36,659 nucleotides of DNA from Deltaproteobacteria bacterium (GCA_013813765.1 JACCRC010000094.1:1-36659); one strand, 5' to 3'; positions 16,761 through 25,339 are shown, counted from the first letter of the stretch. Notes: generated from the sequence alone by a model not told the origin. A program made the numbers and translations.

Positions 16761-17438
16761 GTGGCGAAGAAGGACGCCGACCGCGCCAAGCAGCAGGCTC
16801 GCGAGCGGGTCGTGGCGTCGGAAGCGGCGTGGGCAGATGCCGATCGGCTGATCGGCGACGAGCTCGCCGCGCTGGCTACGCGAGGTGTGACGCCGGCGTG
16901 TACGGCCGGGTGCGCGCACTGTTGCCGGCAGGAGATCGTGACTGCGCGCGCGGAGGCCGAGGCGGTCGCCGAGTGGATCAAGCGCTCGTGGGACGAGCCG
17001 CGAATCGACGCGTTTCGCGGCAAGCTGCGCGACTGGCTGCGCTGGTATCGCGAGGACTATCCGAAGCTGATCGCCGCGGGTGTGACGCGTTCCGTTGCAT
17101 TCTACGAGCATGGACTGCAGTGCGTGGCGCTCGTCGACAACGCGTGCTCCCTCTACGCGGCACGCCCGCTGACGTGCCGCACGCTGTATGTCAGCTCCTC
17201 ACCGGATGCGTGCCGGCAGGAGACCGACCCGCAGTTCGCGAAGGACGTCACGTTCGTGCCGGTGCACGCGCTCGTGCGCGTCGTCGAGCCGGTGCACCTG
17301 CGGATCCGCGCGGTTGTCGAGAAGCAGGGCGCGGACTACATGGCGACCGCGCACCTGTTGCCGGAGTGGCTCGCGCACCTGCTGCGGGTAGAGGATCAAC
17401 CATGGCGCACGACGCCGCCGTTGTTCGATAAGCTGTGA
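16761..17438 (+). CDS. YkgJ-family cysteine cluster (zinc/iron-chelating) protein
   Basis: 225 residues from a GTG at 16761 (MAKKDADRAKQQ). The cluster ACTAGCAHCC (C47, C51, C54, C55) followed by the downstream NACSLYAARPLTCRT cysteines is the YkgJ/UPF0153 metal-chelating signature. These proteins are thought to bind Zn or an Fe-S cluster, and their enzymatic role is mostly undefined. The frame is open upstream to 16644, but that part overlaps the previous gene. The stop codon overlaps a possible GTG start of the PHP lipoprotein (GTGA), so the two are translationally coupled or nearly so. Confidence 0.88.
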   Translation: MAKKDADRAKQQARERVVASEAAWADADRLIGDELAALATRGVTPACTAGCAHCCRQEIVTARAEAEAVAEWIKRSWDEPRIDAFRGKLRDWLRWYREDYPKLIAAGVTRSVAFYEHGLQCVALVDNACSLYAARPLTCRTLYVSSSPDACRQETDPQFAKDVTFVPVHALVRVVEPVHLRIRAVVEKQGADYMATAHLLPEWLAHLLRVEDQPWRTTPPLFDKL

Positions 17439-17440
17439 CC

Positions 17441-19858
17441 ATGCGAGGCGCATGGTTCCTGATCGCGGTGCTCGTCGGTTGTGGCGACGACGGACCGAGC
17501 GGTCCCGGGAAGCTCGTCGCTGATCCGGATGTTGTCACCGGGTGCATGCCAGGTGTGACGGCCGGCCAGACGCGCGCGAAGGTCGTCGACTGCAAGGAAG
17601 AGCTGGTGCGCGGCCGGCTTGCGAGCGGGCGGATCGGCGACCTCGTGATCGAGAACGCGCGGCTACGCGTGATCATCCGCGGCCCGGGCGAGGGCTACTA
17701 CCTGCAGGGCTCCTCGGGCGGCGGCATCGTGGATGCGGCGAGCGCGACCGGTGAGGACCTGGTCAAGGAGATCCAGCCGAGCGTGGACCTCGCGGTCGGT
17801 GCGTTCGACGAGATCGTGATCACCGAGGCCGGCAATGACGGTCCCGCCGAGATCGTCGTGCGTGGGCCAGCGTCCTCGCTGAACCTGATCGCAGCGGTGC
17901 TGAACCGCGAGCCGCCGCCGCTGATCGTCGAGCATCGCTACCGGCTCGCTGCGGATCGGCCGGAGCTCGAGCTCGAGACGCGGGTGTTCGCGCAACCCGG
18001 CGCGGGCGAGGTCGATACGCCGACACTGTACGAGGCCGTGTTCCTCGGCGGGCGCACGACCGCGTACACCACGGGCGGCGTGATCGCGGCGAGCGGCACG
18101 ACCACGTCGTATGCGCTGGTCTATCCGCCGGGCAGTGCGGTCCCGCAGCTCGTCGACATCGGTGGGATCCGGCTGATCGTCGGGCCGTCGCTCGAGCTCG
18201 GCGTTCCGCAGTCGCGGTACCTCGTGATCGGGGATGGTTCGCTCGCGAGCGCGACTGGCCGCGCATGGGAGCTGCACGCCGACGCCACAGGAACGATCCG
18301 CGGCACGAGCGCGCCGAACGTCGACATCGAGATCCGCCAGGGCACCGCGATCACCACGATCGCGCGCACGGATGCATCGGGTGCGTTCGAAGCGGCGGTT
18401 CCCGTCGGTGCGTACACGCTGCGGGCAACCGGCATCGGCCGCGCGCCCGGCACGGATGCGTCGGCGACCGTGGTCGAAGATGCGGACACGACGGTCGCCG
18501 TGCAGGCTGGCGGTACAGGCACGCTGTCCATCACGGTGCGGGACGATGCGAACGCGCCGATCCCAGCGCGCGTGAAGATCGAGCAGGCGGGGCAGGACAC
18601 GCGGATCGAGTGGGTCGGTGCGAGCGGCACCGCGACGGTGCCGATCGCGCCGGGGACGTGGAGCGTCGCGGTGTCGCGCGGACTCGAGTACGAGGCGTTC
18701 GTCGCGTCGAGCGTCGTGGTCGCGAACGGGCAGACCGTGCCGATCGCGGCGACGCTCGACCACGTCGTCGACACCAGCGGCTGGATCTCGCTCGATACGC
18801 ACCTGCACTCGGAGCTGTCGACCGATTCGACCCTGCCGATCGAGGATCGACTGCGCGCGGTCGCAGGTGAGGGTGTCGAGATGCCGGTCTCGACCGATCA
18901 CGACATGATCGTCGACTACGCACCGATCATCACGGAGCTCGGGCTCGGCGACTTCGTCGGGACGATGATCGGCGAGGAGTCCTCGTCGATCGTCTGGGGG
19001 CACATCAACGCGTATCCGATGAAGCTCGATCCGTCGCGCGCTGCGGGCGGTGCTGTCAGCTGGCTGAAGAAGTCGCCGGGCGAGGTCTTCGCGGCGCTGC
19101 ACGCCGGCGACCCGACGAGGATCGTGCAGGTCAATCATCCCCGGGATGGCAACGGGAGCCTGTTCGATTCGATCGATCTCGATCCGGTCACGCTCACCGC
19201 GCGCAAGGATCCCGCGGCACTCGGCCTGCCCGCCGGCACCGACCTCTCCGATCTGCGGTTCGACGCGATCGAGGTCGCGAATGGTGGCCGCGCCGAGGAC
19301 TTCGACGAGGTGCTCGGCGACTGGCTCGCGATGGTCGCCGCCGGCCACCCCGCCACCGCGATGGGATCGAGCGATTCGCACGCCGCGACCTCGTTCGCCG
19401 GCGAGGCGCGATCGTACGTGTGGGTCGGCGCCGGCAAGGATGATCCGGCTACCGTCGATCCTGCGGTGATCACTGCCGCGATCAAGGCGCGCCACGTGGT
19501 GATCGGGAGCCACGCGTTCGTGACGGCCGGGATCGTCACGACCGCCGGCACGTCGATCCCAGGCGAGACGGTCAACGTCACCGGGCTCCCGCAGGTCACG
19601 CTGCGCATCAAGGTGCAGGCCGCGTCGTGGCAGGCGCTGTCGAAGATCCGGATCTATCAGGGCCGGACCGAGATCCGGACGATCACGCTCGATCCGCAAG
19701 ATGCACAGCCCGTGCGCTACGACGCGGACGTCACCCTGCCCGCCCCCGTCGACGACACATTCTATGTCGTCCGTGTCGATCGCGCCGGTCCTGGTGATCC
19801 CGTCGTCTCGAAGAACCTCCCCGCGCTCACCAACCCGCTGTTCGCACACGTCGACTGA
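17441..19858 (+). CDS. PHP-domain (CehA/McbA-like) metallohydrolase lipoprotein
   Basis: 805 residues from the ATG at 17441; a GTG two codons earlier overlaps the upstream stop and is an alternative. The lipobox is LVGC (Cys14). Residues ~35-290 form a beta-rich N-terminal domain, and two carboxypeptidase-regulatory-like beta domains follow (TDASGAFEAAVPVGAYTLRA and IPARVKIEQAGQ). The PHP domain then starts with DTHLHSELSTDS (about 452), with VSTDHDMIVDY, VNHPRDGNG and GSSDSHAATSF supplying metal ligands. The CehA/McbA family includes carbaryl and microcin-type hydrolases; here substrate is unknown and presumably outside the cytoplasm. The stop shares one base with the cytochrome start. Confidence 0.85.
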   Translation: MRGAWFLIAVLVGCGDDGPSGPGKLVADPDVVTGCMPGVTAGQTRAKVVDCKEELVRGRLASGRIGDLVIENARLRVIIRGPGEGYYLQGSSGGGIVDAASATGEDLVKEIQPSVDLAVGAFDEIVITEAGNDGPAEIVVRGPASSLNLIAAVLNREPPPLIVEHRYRLAADRPELELETRVFAQPGAGEVDTPTLYEAVFLGGRTTAYTTGGVIAASGTTTSYALVYPPGSAVPQLVDIGGIRLIVGPSLELGVPQSRYLVIGDGSLASATGRAWELHADATGTIRGTSAPNVDIEIRQGTAITTIARTDASGAFEAAVPVGAYTLRATGIGRAPGTDASATVVEDADTTVAVQAGGTGTLSITVRDDANAPIPARVKIEQAGQDTRIEWVGASGTATVPIAPGTWSVAVSRGLEYEAFVASSVVVANGQTVPIAATLDHVVDTSGWISLDTHLHSELSTDSTLPIEDRLRAVAGEGVEMPVSTDHDMIVDYAPIITELGLGDFVGTMIGEESSSIVWGHINAYPMKLDPSRAAGGAVSWLKKSPGEVFAALHAGDPTRIVQVNHPRDGNGSLFDSIDLDPVTLTARKDPAALGLPAGTDLSDLRFDAIEVANGGRAEDFDEVLGDWLAMVAAGHPATAMGSSDSHAATSFAGEARSYVWVGAGKDDPATVDPAVITAAIKARHVVIGSHAFVTAGIVTTAGTSIPGETVNVTGLPQVTLRIKVQAASWQALSKIRIYQGRTEIRTITLDPQDAQPVRYDADVTLPAPVDDTFYVVRVDRAGPGDPVVSKNLPALTNPLFAHVD

Positions 19859-20433
19859 TGCGGGCGCTGCTGGCCCTCGTCGTGCTCGCGAGCTGCTGGC
19901 GCGGCGCGGTGGAGCCGGCGCCCGAGCCCGTGCCGCGGCCCGCCCGCCTCGACGGAGAGCCGGATCCTCCGCGGCGCCAGACTCGATCACTTGCCCCGGC
20001 CGCGAGCGGTGCGCCCGGAACGACCTCGCCGGGAGAGCTCGCCGCTGTGCACCAGGGGTGGGACGACCAGAATGGTTGTCTCCAGTGTCATCTGCATCTC
20101 GGTAGCGGCAATCCGGTGTCCAACAACAGGTGCCTCGGTTGTCACGATCACCAGGGCATCGCGATTCGCATCGCAGTGGGTGCCGGACTCCACGCGACGC
20201 CAGGGTTTCGCGGGAGAGCGTGCGAGTCGTGTCATCAGGAGCACAAGGGCCGCCGCTACGACCTGATGGGGTGGAAGTCCATCAAGGGCGGCGTGAAGGG
20301 CTTCGATCACGCACTGACCGGCTGGCCGATCCCGCCCGCCTACCAGGGCCTGCGCTGCACGCAGTGCCACACGACCGTCGACTCGCAGGGCCTACAGCTC
20401 TACCTCGGCGCGGATCGAGCGCAGTACCCGTGA
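19858..20433 (+). CDS. Tetraheme c-type cytochrome lipoprotein, possibly C-truncated
   Basis: 191 residues. Lipobox LASC (Cys13), a Pro/Arg-rich linker (20-60) and four CxxCH heme sites: CLQCH (74-78), CLGCH (92-96), CESCH (122-126) and CTQCH (167-171). The segment HQEHKGRRYDLMGW...FDHALTGWPIPPAYQGLRCTQCH supplies distal histidines and is characteristic of class III-type multiheme cytochromes. In the relatives I recall, the last part (here QGLQLYLGADR) is followed by further CxxCH sites; this protein instead ends AQYP, so the 3' end may have been lost. Located between the PHP protein and a redoxin in one transcription unit, so periplasmic electron transfer is a reasonable inference. Confidence 0.88.
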   Translation: MRALLALVVLASCWRGAVEPAPEPVPRPARLDGEPDPPRRQTRSLAPAASGAPGTTSPGELAAVHQGWDDQNGCLQCHLHLGSGNPVSNNRCLGCHDHQGIAIRIAVGAGLHATPGFRGRACESCHQEHKGRRYDLMGWKSIKGGVKGFDHALTGWPIPPAYQGLRCTQCHTTVDSQGLQLYLGADRAQYP

Positions 20434-20451
20434 CACGCGTACAATGATCCG

Positions 20452-21027
20452 GTGCGCCGCATCCCGCTGCTGTTCGTCCTGATCGCCGCCTGCACGCCCC
20501 AGCAACGCGTCGAGAATCCGCACGCGAAGCGCTTGAAGAGTCCCGACCCGGCGGTCGATCGCGACGTGACGCTCGATGTCGCGCCCGGCGGCGTCGTGCT
20601 CGCGAAGGACGGCAGCAACGTCGACCTCGGCACGCTGTGGGTCAGCCAGCGCGCTGTCGTCGTGTTTTACATGGGGGGCTGGTGCCCGCACTGCCAGAAG
20701 CAGCTCGGCGATCTGAACGATGCGCAGAAGAAGTTCAACGAGCGCGGTGCGCGCATCATCGCGATCAGCGCGGACTCCACCGACGAGGCCAAGGCGATGA
20801 GCGACAAGCTGAGGCTCGGCTTCGATCTCTACTCCGATCCGCAGCTCGCGGTGATCGCGAAGTGGGGCGTCGCGGATCACGGCTCGAACATTGCGCGGCC
20901 TTCGACGTTCATCGTCGAGCCGGGCGGATCGATCAGCTACCGCAAGGTCGGCAGCAAGCCCGAGGAGCGGGCCACGGTCGATCAGATCCTCGCCGCGCTC
21001 GGCGACGCGAAGCCAGCGGCGCAGTAA
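20452..21027 (+). CDS. Redoxin (thioredoxin/AhpC-TSA fold) lipoprotein
   Basis: 191 residues from a GTG at 20452. Lipobox IAAC (Cys14). The thioredoxin-fold domain starts around LDVAPGGVVLAKDGSNVDL and has VVVFYMGGWCPHCQKQL, giving a CPHC redox pair (C78, C81), then IIAISADSTDEAKAM and PSTFIVEPGGSI with the conserved cis-Pro. AhpC-TSA/peroxiredoxins usually have a single peroxidatic cysteine in a PxxxTxxC context; the CxxC here fits a TlpA/ResA-like disulfide reductase or BCP-like redoxin better. Membrane-anchored and periplasmic, perhaps supplying reductant for heme attachment to the neighbouring cytochrome. Eighteen bases after the cytochrome stop. Confidence 0.88.
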   Translation: MRRIPLLFVLIAACTPQQRVENPHAKRLKSPDPAVDRDVTLDVAPGGVVLAKDGSNVDLGTLWVSQRAVVVFYMGGWCPHCQKQLGDLNDAQKKFNERGARIIAISADSTDEAKAMSDKLRLGFDLYSDPQLAVIAKWGVADHGSNIARPSTFIVEPGGSISYRKVGSKPEERATVDQILAALGDAKPAAQ

Positions 21028-21094
21028 CCGCGAGCAGGGCCCACCCGCGGCGGAAACCGCCGTGCTCCATGACGCGCGACCGGCAGCTCGGATC

Positions 21095-21565
21095 TCAGGG
21101 AACGGGCGGCGAGAACCGCCGCGAGCTCGGCAGCACGAGCTCCCACAATCCGAACGTCGCAGCGAGCACGTGATCGAGCTCGCGTGTCTCCGGCGAGTGC
21201 ATCACTGCTTCACCGAACGGCATGCACCGCGCGGCGAGCTTCGACGCCTCCAGCGTATGCAGGATTCCTCTCGACCAGCCCTCTCCCGCGTACACGAGAC
21301 ATCCCGGTATCCACAGCGCGTCCAGATCCTCGAGCGCATACGGAATCTTTTCATCCGTCGAGCCCTGGACCTCTTGGTACTTGCACTCGAGGGCGATCGC
21401 CTTCTGATCGCTCGACCGCACGACGAAGACGTCGATCTTGCGGTCCTTGCCGATGATCGTCTTGCCGAGCGAGATCTCCGTGTACACGACGATGCCGAAC
21501 GGCGCGTAGCAGCGATGGATATAGCCCGCGATCAGATCTCGATACTGGTTGCCGGTCATCGCCAT
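21095..21565 (-). CDS. PD-(D/E)XK nuclease, probable restriction enzyme
   Basis: 156 residues starting MAMTGNQYRDLIAGYIHRCY. The catalytic core is KDRKIDVFVV (D45) followed 15 residues on by LECKYQ (E60, K62), the D...ExK arrangement of PD-(D/E)XK nucleases; E30 in VVYTEISLG may be the extra acidic ligand. EVQGSTDEKIPYALEDL after the core resembles small type II restriction enzymes and related nucleases. It starts ten bases after the stop of the intein-bearing methyltransferase, on the same strand, so it is the natural cognate endonuclease. Recognition sequence unknown. The C-terminus is Pro/Arg-rich. Convergent with the redoxin gene; the 67 bases between contain a small CGGCGG-AAA-CCGCCG hairpin without a T-run. 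Confidence 0.75.
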   Translation of the reverse strand: MAMTGNQYRDLIAGYIHRCYAPFGIVVYTEISLGKTIIGKDRKIDVFVVRSSDQKAIALECKYQEVQGSTDEKIPYALEDLDALWIPGCLVYAGEGWSRGILHTLEASKLAARCMPFGEAVMHSPETRELDHVLAATFGLWELVLPSSRRFSPPVP

Positions 21566-21575
21566 CGCCGTTACC

Positions 21576-23537
21576 TCACATCAAGAGTCCGAGCTGCGCG
21601 TTCGCTGCGACCTCGGGTGCCGCGAGCAACGGCTCCTTCGCCCCGCCCTCGAGCAGGCGCTTGCGCGTGATGTCGACCGCCTCGGCGCACAGATCGTTAC
21701 CCATGAAGTTGCGACCGAGCGACGCTGCCGCGACACCGACGGAGCCCGAGCCCATGAACGGATCGATCGCGAGCTCGCCCGGCTGCGTGCTCTGCTCGAT
21801 CAGCACGCGGCTCACCTCGGGCGGCTTCTCCGCCGGATAACCACCGTTGACTCGCGGATGCGTGAGGATGTCGGCTGTACCCAAGTTGTTCAGCTTCCTC
21901 TTCCCCTTCTCGAAGAAGAGAATGCATTCGTACCGCGCACGGTAATGGTAGCCCATGCCGATGTTGCAGTTGTGCGTGACGACGCCATTGGCAAGGAGGA
22001 ACAGCTCGTCGCGATGCTCGACGGAGATGTCGACGAGCTCCTGCTCTCCGAGCTCATCGATCCCGATGATTCGCACGGGCTCGAAAATGTTCTTCGGATC
22101 AAAGTCGACCTTCCATCCACCGGCATGATCATTCTCGAACCGGTGCATACGCGCGAGGCGTCCGTTGGCCTCCAGCTCGCGTCGTACGAAGTAGCTCAGG
22201 TCCGGCGATGTACTCACGTAGGTCTCGCGCTGAGCCTCGTGAGACCAATGTCCATCGCCTTCGATCAGGCCGGCAAGCACCCCACGGCGGAACTCATCAC
22301 CTGCTGCATAGACAGAAGGCTTGAAGTACTTGTCGCGGGCATTGCTACCTCCAACGAAGTAGTTGACGAGATGCTCGGCGATCTTGAAGTTGACGTAGAC
22401 GAGTCCCTTGTTCTCATCGATCTCGAGAATCGCGTGGATACCTAGCGCGCGAGCGAAGCGCGCGATGTGACTGTGCAGGTGCTTCTCCTGCGCATGGAAC
22501 GAGAAGTTGATCCCGCATGTTCCGTTCTTGCAGCCTTCCGCGGCGTAAAGGCCGATGAACTTGCCGGCGTCGTAGTCCAACGGGATCGAACGCGGGTACC
22601 AAACTTCCAGGTCGTTCTGCAGGTGGCACTGGACCCGCGGGCCGAGTTTCGCTTCTAAACCGAGCTGTCGTGCCCAAGCTCGCGGCAACCGTCCTTGCCC
22701 CATCCACCGACGTAGTCGCTTCGGGGTAATGCCCAGCGTGTCCGCCATTGCATGCTTGGAAAGCGCCGATTCGCAATGACGCGCCTGATGCGCAGCCGCC
22801 GCTCGGAAATTCTGAAACGGCTCGTTACACCAGAGGCACTCGCTCAAATCCGGAAGCTCGAAGACGGCGTCTTCATCTGGGATGACATCGTCGATGCAGA
22901 GACTGTCGTTCGTGCGCTCTCTGACCGGCCTCGAGCAAAGCGCGTCGCCGACTCGCAGCCACTTCGCTTCGATCTGCTCTCCCTCTCGGCGAAGGAATCG
23001 ATGGTCCAAGGATGCGACGATGTTGGTACCGTCGGAGAGGTGAAGTCGAAGGGACTCACTGCGGGTGCGGCGCGTAGCCCTTACGCGGGTCTTTCCACCT
23101 TCCGGAAGTGCAACCTCATCATCGACCTCGATGTCCGCAATTCGGACGACGCCTCTCGTCGTCCACACAGGAGTGTCTGGGCCCAGGCACTTGTCCCAGA
23201 TCAGTGGCTTCCAGAACTTGAAGCCCACCTTCTCCGCGATCGGCTTCGCGACGAACATCGTCTCGGGATCGCAGTACAGATAGAAGTGCGTGTTGCGCCT
23301 GAGCACGCGATGCACCTCGACGAACAGCTCCTCGAACCGATCGTTCGGAAAGATCTCGAACCAGTCGTTGCTCGACGCCTTGCTGTGCTTCAGGCGCGTG
23401 GTGGTGCCAATCGCTCGGTGCTTCTCGAGCGATTCGTACGGCGGATCGGTGACGACGAGATCGATCGACTCGCCGGGCAGGGTGCGTAGCCACTCGACGG
23501 CGTCGCCGCGCGAGAGTTGAAACCGAGTCTCGTCCAC
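21576..23537 (-). CDS. DPPY DNA methyltransferase interrupted by an intein
   Basis: 653 residues as translated. The exteins are 1-116 and 524-653, giving a 246-residue mature enzyme. Motif IV (VVTDPPYES, DPPY 31-34) comes first and motif I (IDPFMGSGSVG, 592-600) last, the order of beta-class amino-methyltransferases (N6-adenine or N4-cytosine). The region WKPLIWDK...CNIGMGYHYRARYE corresponds to the conserved W-x-K/GMG/E segment of this class and is exactly where the intein is inserted, so without splicing the enzyme should be inactive. Upstream, 53 bases away, is a second methyltransferase; downstream is the nuclease. If the enzyme only protects DNA after splicing, splicing efficiency would limit host protection. 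Confidence 0.92.
   Translation of the reverse strand: MDETRFQLSRGDAVEWLRTLPGESIDLVVTDPPYESLEKHRAIGTTTRLKHSKASSNDWFEIFPNDRFEELFVEVHRVLRRNTHFYLYCDPETMFVAKPIAEKVGFKFWKPLIWDKCLGPDTPVWTTRGVVRIADIEVDDEVALPEGGKTRVRATRRTRSESLRLHLSDGTNIVASLDHRFLRREGEQIEAKWLRVGDALCSRPVRERTNDSLCIDDVIPDEDAVFELPDLSECLWCNEPFQNFRAAAAHQARHCESALSKHAMADTLGITPKRLRRWMGQGRLPRAWARQLGLEAKLGPRVQCHLQNDLEVWYPRSIPLDYDAGKFIGLYAAEGCKNGTCGINFSFHAQEKHLHSHIARFARALGIHAILEIDENKGLVYVNFKIAEHLVNYFVGGSNARDKYFKPSVYAAGDEFRRGVLAGLIEGDGHWSHEAQRETYVSTSPDLSYFVRRELEANGRLARMHRFENDHAGGWKVDFDPKNIFEPVRIIGIDELGEQELVDISVEHRDELFLLANGVVTHNCNIGMGYHYRARYECILFFEKGKRKLNNLGTADILTHPRVNGGYPAEKPPEVSRVLIEQSTQPGELAIDPFMGSGSVGVAAASLGRNFMGNDLCAEAVDITRKRLLEGGAKEPLLAAPEVAANAQLGLLM
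21969..23189 (-). mobile_element. Intein with LAGLIDADG motifs, C2H2 finger and HTH-like stretch
   Basis: 407 codons from C117 to N523, with Cys524 as +1. The start CLGPDTPVWTTRGVVRIADI is block A; GTNIVASLDHRFL with H179 is block B; the end VDISVEHRDELFLLANGV is block F and VVTHN|C is block G. All splicing residues (Cys1, block B His, terminal His-Asn, +1 Cys) are present. Between blocks B and F lie a perfect Cx2Cx12Hx3H zinc finger (C234, C237, H250, H254), an HTH-like segment (MADTLGITPKRLRRWMGQGR, 264-283) and two LAGLIDADG motifs (FIGLYAAEG, 327-335; VLAGLIEGDG, 420-429). By hand count, bases 22321-22440 are 50% G+C, against 67% for extein bases 21661-21780. Confidence 0.92.
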
Positions 23538-23590
23538 GCACCGAGACTGCCAAACGGGTCTGACAATCTGTTCAGTGCAGAGGAGATCTC

Positions 23591-25252
23591 CTACGCGATG
23601 AGCGCCCGTTCCGCGGCCGACAGCGCGTACGCCTCTGCGACGAGCTTCGCGAGGTCCGCGTGGAGCTTCTGCGCGTCGCCCTTCGAGATCCCCGGCTCCA
23701 GGCGCTTGTTCACGAGCGCGCCGATCTCGCGTCGATCCGCGTCGGCGAGCTTCGGCACCGGCAGCGCGGTGAGGTACGCGAGCTTCGGCCGCACGGCGCC
23801 ATTCAGCGCGGGCGGAAACCGCCGCTTCGCGTACCAGCCATAGAGCGGCGAGTTCAGCACGGCGAGCAGAAACCGATCATCGGTCGGCAGCATCCACACC
23901 GTGGTGTCCGGCACGACGTCACCGCGATCGTCGAGCGCGCACGCCGGTGCGGTCTGGATGTCCTGATAGAGCAGCCGCGGCGCGCGGGACTTCACGAGCG
24001 GCCCCACCGGATCCTGCAGCTCGTGCCACGAGTAGCTGCCCGGCTTTCTGCCGCGCCACTCTCCGCTCCACGTCGCCGGTCTCGGCTCGAGCTGCGTGCG
24101 GAACTGCTCGAGGTACCCGCGCACGGCCGGCAGCTCGTCGAGCGACGTGCCGCGATCGATCAGCAGGATGAACCGCTCCTCATCGACGTGGCGCCACGGC
24201 CGGATATCACGCCCCTTCACGAACGAACGCAGGAGCGGAGCGCATGCCGGCTCGCGCTCGAGCAGCCGTTCGCGCGTCGCTCGATCGATCACGAACGCGC
24301 GGTTGCACCCGGTGACCACGCCTCTCGATGGGCGCCCGGCGATCTGCTCGGCGAGGGGCGGAAACGCGCTCTCCATGCGATCGAGCAGCGACCGCTCCGA
24401 CCCGCTTTCGAGGTGCCACGGCGCAGCTCCCCACCGCCCACGCGGAACGAGCTCACCGCCGCGCGCGAGCGCGTGCGCGACCGGCGTGGTCGCATCCGCG
24501 CGAACCGCGCGCACGGGCGTGGTGCGATCCGGCGTCGACGTCCCCCACACGATGCACGGAAACGCATCGGCGCCTGCGAACAGTGGAGCCCTCGAAAGAT
24601 CCGCGATCCCGTCGACCGACGTCTTCGCTGCCAGCAGCTCGCGCAGCGGCCGCCCGTACGCAGCGGTGAGCCACTTGTTCGGAACGATCAGGCAATAGCG
24701 CCCGTGCGGGCGCAGCAGCTGATGCGCGAGCTCGATGAAGTACACGTACAGGTCGGCAACACCGTCGTAGCTCGCGAACCGCTGCAGCATCTGCTTGTTC
24801 GCGAGCCACTCCTGCCGGATGTACGGAGGATTCGCGACGACAACATCGAACCCTCCGTGCGCGAACACCTCGGGAAACGTCTCCGCCCACGACATCGCAA
24901 GCGCGTCCCCATGCACGAGCGCCGTGGCGGATGCACCGGTCGCGGCGCGCGCCGCATCCACTGCTCGCGGATCGACATCCGCGCCGAACACGCACGTCCC
25001 TGCAACGCGCTGACGTGCTTGCGCGATCTCGCAGCCGTCGACTGCGACCAACGATCGCGCGAGCACCTCGATGACCTCGACGAGGAACGCTCCCTCGCCG
25101 ATCGCGGGATCGCAGACCCTGAGAGAGAGGAGCTCAGCCGCGGACTTGCCGCGCACGAACGGAGCGAGCGCGAGCTCGACCATCGGAGCAGCGACGGCGG
25201 ACGGCGTATAGACGACCCCGAGGGGCCGCACGTCGTCGCGCATCACCGGCAC
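23591..25252 (-). CDS. Eco57I/TaqI-like N6-adenine DNA methyltransferase
   Basis: 553 residues from a GTG at 25252 with AGG eight bases upstream; an ATG three codons later is an alternative. Motif X-like GVVYTP (12-17), motif I VCDPAIGEGAFL (46-57), acidic FGADVDP and motif IV VVVANPPYIRQEW (NPPY 141-144) are those of gamma-class adenine methyltransferases of the Eco57I/TaqI type. The C-terminal ~250 residues, with ITGCNRAF-like GVVTGCNRAFVID and LLAVLNSPLYGWYAKR, form a TaqI-type target recognition domain. No nuclease domain is fused, so it is methyltransferase-only. First gene of the minus-strand R-M unit; two different methyltransferases are expected where the recognition site is asymmetric. 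Confidence 0.9.
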   Translation of the reverse strand: MPVMRDDVRPLGVVYTPSAVAAPMVELALAPFVRGKSAAELLSLRVCDPAIGEGAFLVEVIEVLARSLVAVDGCEIAQARQRVAGTCVFGADVDPRAVDAARAATGASATALVHGDALAMSWAETFPEVFAHGGFDVVVANPPYIRQEWLANKQMLQRFASYDGVADLYVYFIELAHQLLRPHGRYCLIVPNKWLTAAYGRPLRELLAAKTSVDGIADLSRAPLFAGADAFPCIVWGTSTPDRTTPVRAVRADATTPVAHALARGGELVPRGRWGAAPWHLESGSERSLLDRMESAFPPLAEQIAGRPSRGVVTGCNRAFVIDRATRERLLEREPACAPLLRSFVKGRDIRPWRHVDEERFILLIDRGTSLDELPAVRGYLEQFRTQLEPRPATWSGEWRGRKPGSYSWHELQDPVGPLVKSRAPRLLYQDIQTAPACALDDRGDVVPDTTVWMLPTDDRFLLAVLNSPLYGWYAKRRFPPALNGAVRPKLAYLTALPVPKLADADRREIGALVNKRLEPGISKGDAQKLHADLAKLVAEAYALSAAERALIA

Positions 25253-25339
25253 TCGACGAGCCTACTCCTGGACCGAGACCCGCACCACGAGCGCGTGAGG
25301 GCGGCGCCGACTAGCGCGCGCCCGCGAAGCGAGCACGCC

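Noticed and set aside
17663..19990. Long minus-strand frame of 775 codons
   Set aside because: It lies exactly opposite the PHP-domain gene; its Arg/Asp/His-rich sequence has no domain and is the usual shadow of a high-GC gene.
21041..21125. Bidirectional terminator between the redoxin and nuclease genes
   Set aside because: CGGCGG-AAA-CCGCCG and a similar hairpin are present, but neither is followed by a T-run on either strand.
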